From: Pseudoalteromonas rubra
Lineage (GTDB): Bacteria; Pseudomonadota; Gammaproteobacteria; Enterobacterales; Alteromonadaceae
DNA length: 64,000 bases
Reading direction: 5' to 3'
Assembly (NCBI RefSeq): GCF_005887115.1
Contig: NZ_PNCJ01000014.1
Span: forward strand, 248,001-312,000
Numbering within the stretch: position 1 is the first letter of the stretch; the number at the start of each line of letters is the position of its first letter. The notes below the pieces were generated by a model. The model saw only the letters and a list, made by a program, of their open reading frames with translations. It did not search any database and was not told the DNA's origin. Positions 61,992-64,000 of this stretch are shown here, piece after piece. Both the position numbers and the translations under genes were made by a program.

Positions 61992-62990
61992 ATGGAAAAT
62001 ACTTTAGACAAAAATTACTTTAACGGTGTATTACTGTATCTGGAGCATCAGGGCGTGACTCTGGACAGAACTTTAGTTCAGTCTAAGACTATCGAGTCTG
62101 AATTAGGGACCCGAGTCCCGTTGGCTGATTACGAACAGGCTTTGCAGCTGGGGGCTGAGCGAACCGGCGATCCTTTGTTTGGCTTCCACCTGGGCCAGCA
62201 TATACAGTCGGCTGATTATGGGGTGCTGGGTTACTTAGTTGAAAGCTGTGAAAACTTAAACCAGGCACTGTCGGCGCTGCTGCGCTACGATCAGCTGGTG
62301 GCCAGTATAGCGCACGCCATTTTTCACCATCAGGGTGCGCTGGCAATGATTGACTGGTTGCCAAACTCTCAGACTTCTCGTCACGTAATCCTGCGCAACC
62401 TGACCGGCTGGGTTGCCATGGTGCGTACTTTAGTACCTAAGCCTGTTTCACCCGAATATATCAACTTCACCTGTCCATTAAGTGGTGCAGAGCGGTCGGT
62501 ACTGGCTGACTGGTTCGGCTGTGAGGTATTTGGCAATCAGCCTCGTAACCAGATAGCGTTTCCTCATGCTTACCTGATGTTGCCGTTCAGACGTGCGAAT
62601 CAAGTGATGCGCGAGGAGCTGCTGCGGTTGTCTGATAAGGCGCTGATACAATTGCAACAGCACCAGTCGCTTGCGATGCAGATCCGTATCATGCTGGCTG
62701 CCAGCGTCGATTTGGGTCAGTGTCAGCTGAGCGTGATTGCAGCAGCTCTGAATAAGTCGGGACGTCAGGTACAAAGGCAGCTAAAACAATGTGATACCAG
62801 TTATTCTCAGCTGTTGACTGAAGAGCGGCTCAGACGCACCCAAGACTTGCTGGGTACAATGCCACTGGCTGAATTGGCAAGGGAGTTGGGGTTTAACGAA
62901 CAGGCTGCTTTTAACAAAGCCTTTAAGCGCTGGTTTGGATGTTCACCCAGGGCATTCAGAAAACACAGTGGTAATAAATCACAGAACTAA
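61992..62990 (+). CDS. AraC-family regulator with AraC_N/OruR-type ligand domain
   Basis: The 332-residue protein has an N-terminal arabinose-binding-type domain (TLDRTLVQ, DPLFGFHLGQHIQSADYGVLGYL) and a C-terminal helix-turn-helix pair (about 230-330: LSVIAAALNKSGRQVQRQL and LAELARELGFNEQAAFNKAFKRWFGCSPRAFR). This is the OruR/ArgR-like AraC subtype that responds to small ligands. The ATG at 61992 fits the family length; a TTG reading from 61923 would add 23 residues with no support. It is divergent from the SRPBCC/desaturase genes and probably controls them. An inverted CCTTACT/AGTAAGG pair (61909-61941) is in the promoter region. Confidence 0.88.
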   Translation: MENTLDKNYFNGVLLYLEHQGVTLDRTLVQSKTIESELGTRVPLADYEQALQLGAERTGDPLFGFHLGQHIQSADYGVLGYLVESCENLNQALSALLRYDQLVASIAHAIFHHQGALAMIDWLPNSQTSRHVILRNLTGWVAMVRTLVPKPVSPEYINFTCPLSGAERSVLADWFGCEVFGNQPRNQIAFPHAYLMLPFRRANQVMREELLRLSDKALIQLQQHQSLAMQIRIMLAASVDLGQCQLSVIAAALNKSGRQVQRQLKQCDTSYSQLLTEERLRRTQDLLGTMPLAELARELGFNEQAAFNKAFKRWFGCSPRAFRKHSGNKSQN

Positions 62991-63031
62991 AGCCCGCCTG
63001 AGGCTACGGAGCATTTTTTAGCCCCGTTATC

Positions 63032-63214
63032 CTACCAGGTAATACACACAGAGCCACCGCCAGTGCCTGGTTCTGGCTGCTGGTCCATATGACAGCCCGC
63101 ACCACCTGAACATGCACCATTACCACCACCAACCTGTGGTGTCATCTTATTGTTGATTGCATGAGATTGCTGAGACAGGTTTTTGTAGTTCTTCTTGGTC
63201 AGAGTTAACTTCAT
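63032..63214 (-). CDS. RiPP-precursor-like small peptide with double-glycine-like leader
   Basis: The 60-residue peptide starts MKLTLTKKNYKNLSQQSHAI and reaches MTPQVGGG, a leader of the kind (KLxLxKKxxKNLS...QVxGG) found on class I lanthipeptide-like and related peptide precursors of marine bacteria. The core after the Gly run has three Cys (ACSGGAGCH, SVC), a GlyGlyGly stretch and ends ITW. AAGGA lies 7 bases before the ATG and TATAAT is 26 bases upstream. No modification (LanB/LanC-type), transporter or protease gene is near. It could be a stand-alone precursor using distant enzymes, or a Cys-rich small protein. Confidence 0.6.
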   Translation of the reverse strand: MKLTLTKKNYKNLSQQSHAINNKMTPQVGGGNGACSGGAGCHMDQQPEPGTGGGSVCITW

Positions 63215-63239
63215 GATGAGTCCTTTTATAAATGCGTTG

Positions 63240-63278
63240 ATTATATAACAGCCTCTGCAATTAGGTTGTAGAGGCTGT
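63240..63278 (-). promoter_or_regulatory. Promoter with inverted repeat before the RiPP-like peptide
   Basis: On the minus strand a perfect TATAAT (63245-63240) lies before the peptide gene. Just upstream are inverted arms at 63248-63260 and 63266-63278 (ACAGCCTCTGCAA against TTGTAGAGGCTGT) with one imperfect pair, covering the -35 area. It could be an operator. No clear -35 hexamer is visible. Confidence 0.5.
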
Positions 63279-63391
63279 ACAAAATTCATACTGAACTACA
63301 AATGACGAGTTGTATAGCTTAAATGTTAACCAGTGTAAATGAATTGTTTTTCAATCTGCCAAACAGGGGGTGGCAGATCAGGAGATACGCG

Positions 63392-63913
63392 TTATAGCGA
63401 CTCGCTATATTGTGTCATGATTTGTTCAATCCACGCAGCGATGCGCTCGTCACTCTTTTCGTACTGGCTGTCCTCATCCAGGGCAAGGCCCACAAACTGG
63501 CTTTTATCGTCCGTGAGTGCTTTAGATGCTTCAAATTCATAATCGGCAGTATTGGGCCAGTATCCCAAAAAGTGCACGCCTTGTGGGGCAATTTTATCGT
63601 GCAACATACCCAGTGCATCCTGAAACCATTGCCCATAGCCTTGCTGGTCACCCATACCAAACAGTGCGATGGTTTTGCCTGCGAGATCAACCTCATCGAT
63701 GTCATCCCAGTGCGACTCCCAGTCTTCCTGCAACTCGCCGAAATCCCAGGTTGAGATACCAAAAATCACAAAGTCGAATTGCTCTGCATTTTTTAGCGGC
63801 ACATCTTTGATATTGTGGAGCGACAGAATGTCTTCACCTATGATCTCCTGCATTTTCTCTGCTGCCATTTCTGTGTAGCAGGTAGTTGAACCATAAAATA
63901 ACCCGATCTGCAT
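63392..63913 (-). CDS. fldB: Flavodoxin FldB
   Basis: The 173-residue protein has the flavodoxin FMN loop ([16 protein letters not shown]), the 50s loop ([18 protein letters not shown]), and the long-chain insertion ([19 protein letters not shown]). Sequence and length match FldB (173 in E. coli), a low-potential electron carrier in the cytoplasm of the second flavodoxin type. It stands alone here. No ribosome site stronger than GAAGAC is seen before the ATG. Confidence 0.93.
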   Translation of the reverse strand: MQIGLFYGSTTCYTEMAAEKMQEIIGEDILSLHNIKDVPLKNAEQFDFVIFGISTWDFGELQEDWESHWDDIDEVDLAGKTIALFGMGDQQGYGQWFQDALGMLHDKIAPQGVHFLGYWPNTADYEFEASKALTDDKSQFVGLALDEDSQYEKSDERIAAWIEQIMTQYSESL

Positions 63914-64000
63914 AGTAGTCTTCGCTCAATTGGCTGTTATTATATGGCGCGAAGTCTACCTTATGGTGTAATGAATTGATACAGGCTGCCCGTGACCGAT

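Noticed and set aside
1..64000. CRISPR array, tRNA, rRNA, IS element or prophage.
   Set aside because: No regular spacer-repeat pattern, no cloverleaf or ribosomal sequence, and no transposase or phage gene was seen when reading both strands.

Overview
The window looks like chromosomal DNA of a marine gammaproteobacterium, most likely Pseudoalteromonas or a close relative in the Alteromonadales. This is inferred from the mix of gene families (TonB receptor, CadC-like regulator with TPR sensor, FldB, HscC, YbiT, PbpC/YfhM, large secreted beta-propeller protein), moderate GC content and good Shine-Dalgarno sites; no rRNA, tRNA, prophage, IS element or CRISPR array was seen.

Layout. 1-5.6 kb: end of a bile-acid/sodium symporter-type gene, the hscC/J-protein pair, and a ctlX-like hydrolase with an amino-acid:cation symporter whose last codons lie in a palindromic repeat element. 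6-10 kb: a DUF2805 gene, then a dockerin-protein/cohesin-protein gene pair next to an orphan LuxR-type response regulator. 10-16.5 kb: a TonB-dependent receptor with a Fur-like operator, divergent from a 1099-residue secreted VPS10/sortilin-type beta-propeller protein. 16.6-24.5 kb: an accessory block with a 1256-residue LRR-Roc-COR-TIR protein overlapping a DUF4231 two-helix membrane protein (the best candidate for an undescribed immune-type system), two acetyltransferases, a MmcQ/YjbR protein and a CadC-like regulator. 24.5-34 kb: two lipid-type membrane enzymes, secreted carbohydrate-binding-like proteins, a sulfatase-modifying-factor-like protein, the ABC-F protein YbiT and a HAD phosphatase. 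34-41.5 kb: an AraC regulator and a chaperone-usher operon with two DUF4402-like subunits. 41.8-47.8 kb: a MacB-type ABC transporter with one ATPase and two tandem copies of a permease pair. 48-55 kb: pbpC and the alpha-2-macroglobulin gene yfhM. 55-58 kb: manC/manB for GDP-mannose. 58-64 kb: AraC regulators, an SRPBCC / sterol-desaturase / metallo-hydrolase lipid cluster with an unusual triple operator, a RiPP-like small peptide, and fldB.

How genes work together. Clear functional pairs are HscC with its J-protein, PbpC with YfhM (peptidoglycan repair and protease trapping), ManC with ManB, the cohesin and dockerin proteins, the usher/chaperone/subunits, and the TIR protein with its overlapping membrane partner. 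Several candidate operators are simple and strong: a Fur-like inverted repeat, a 23-bp palindrome before the VPS10-like gene, AraC-style direct repeats 21 bp apart, and three copies of a 13-mer before the metallo-hydrolase gene. All assignments come from reading sequence and family knowledge; no database search was possible.
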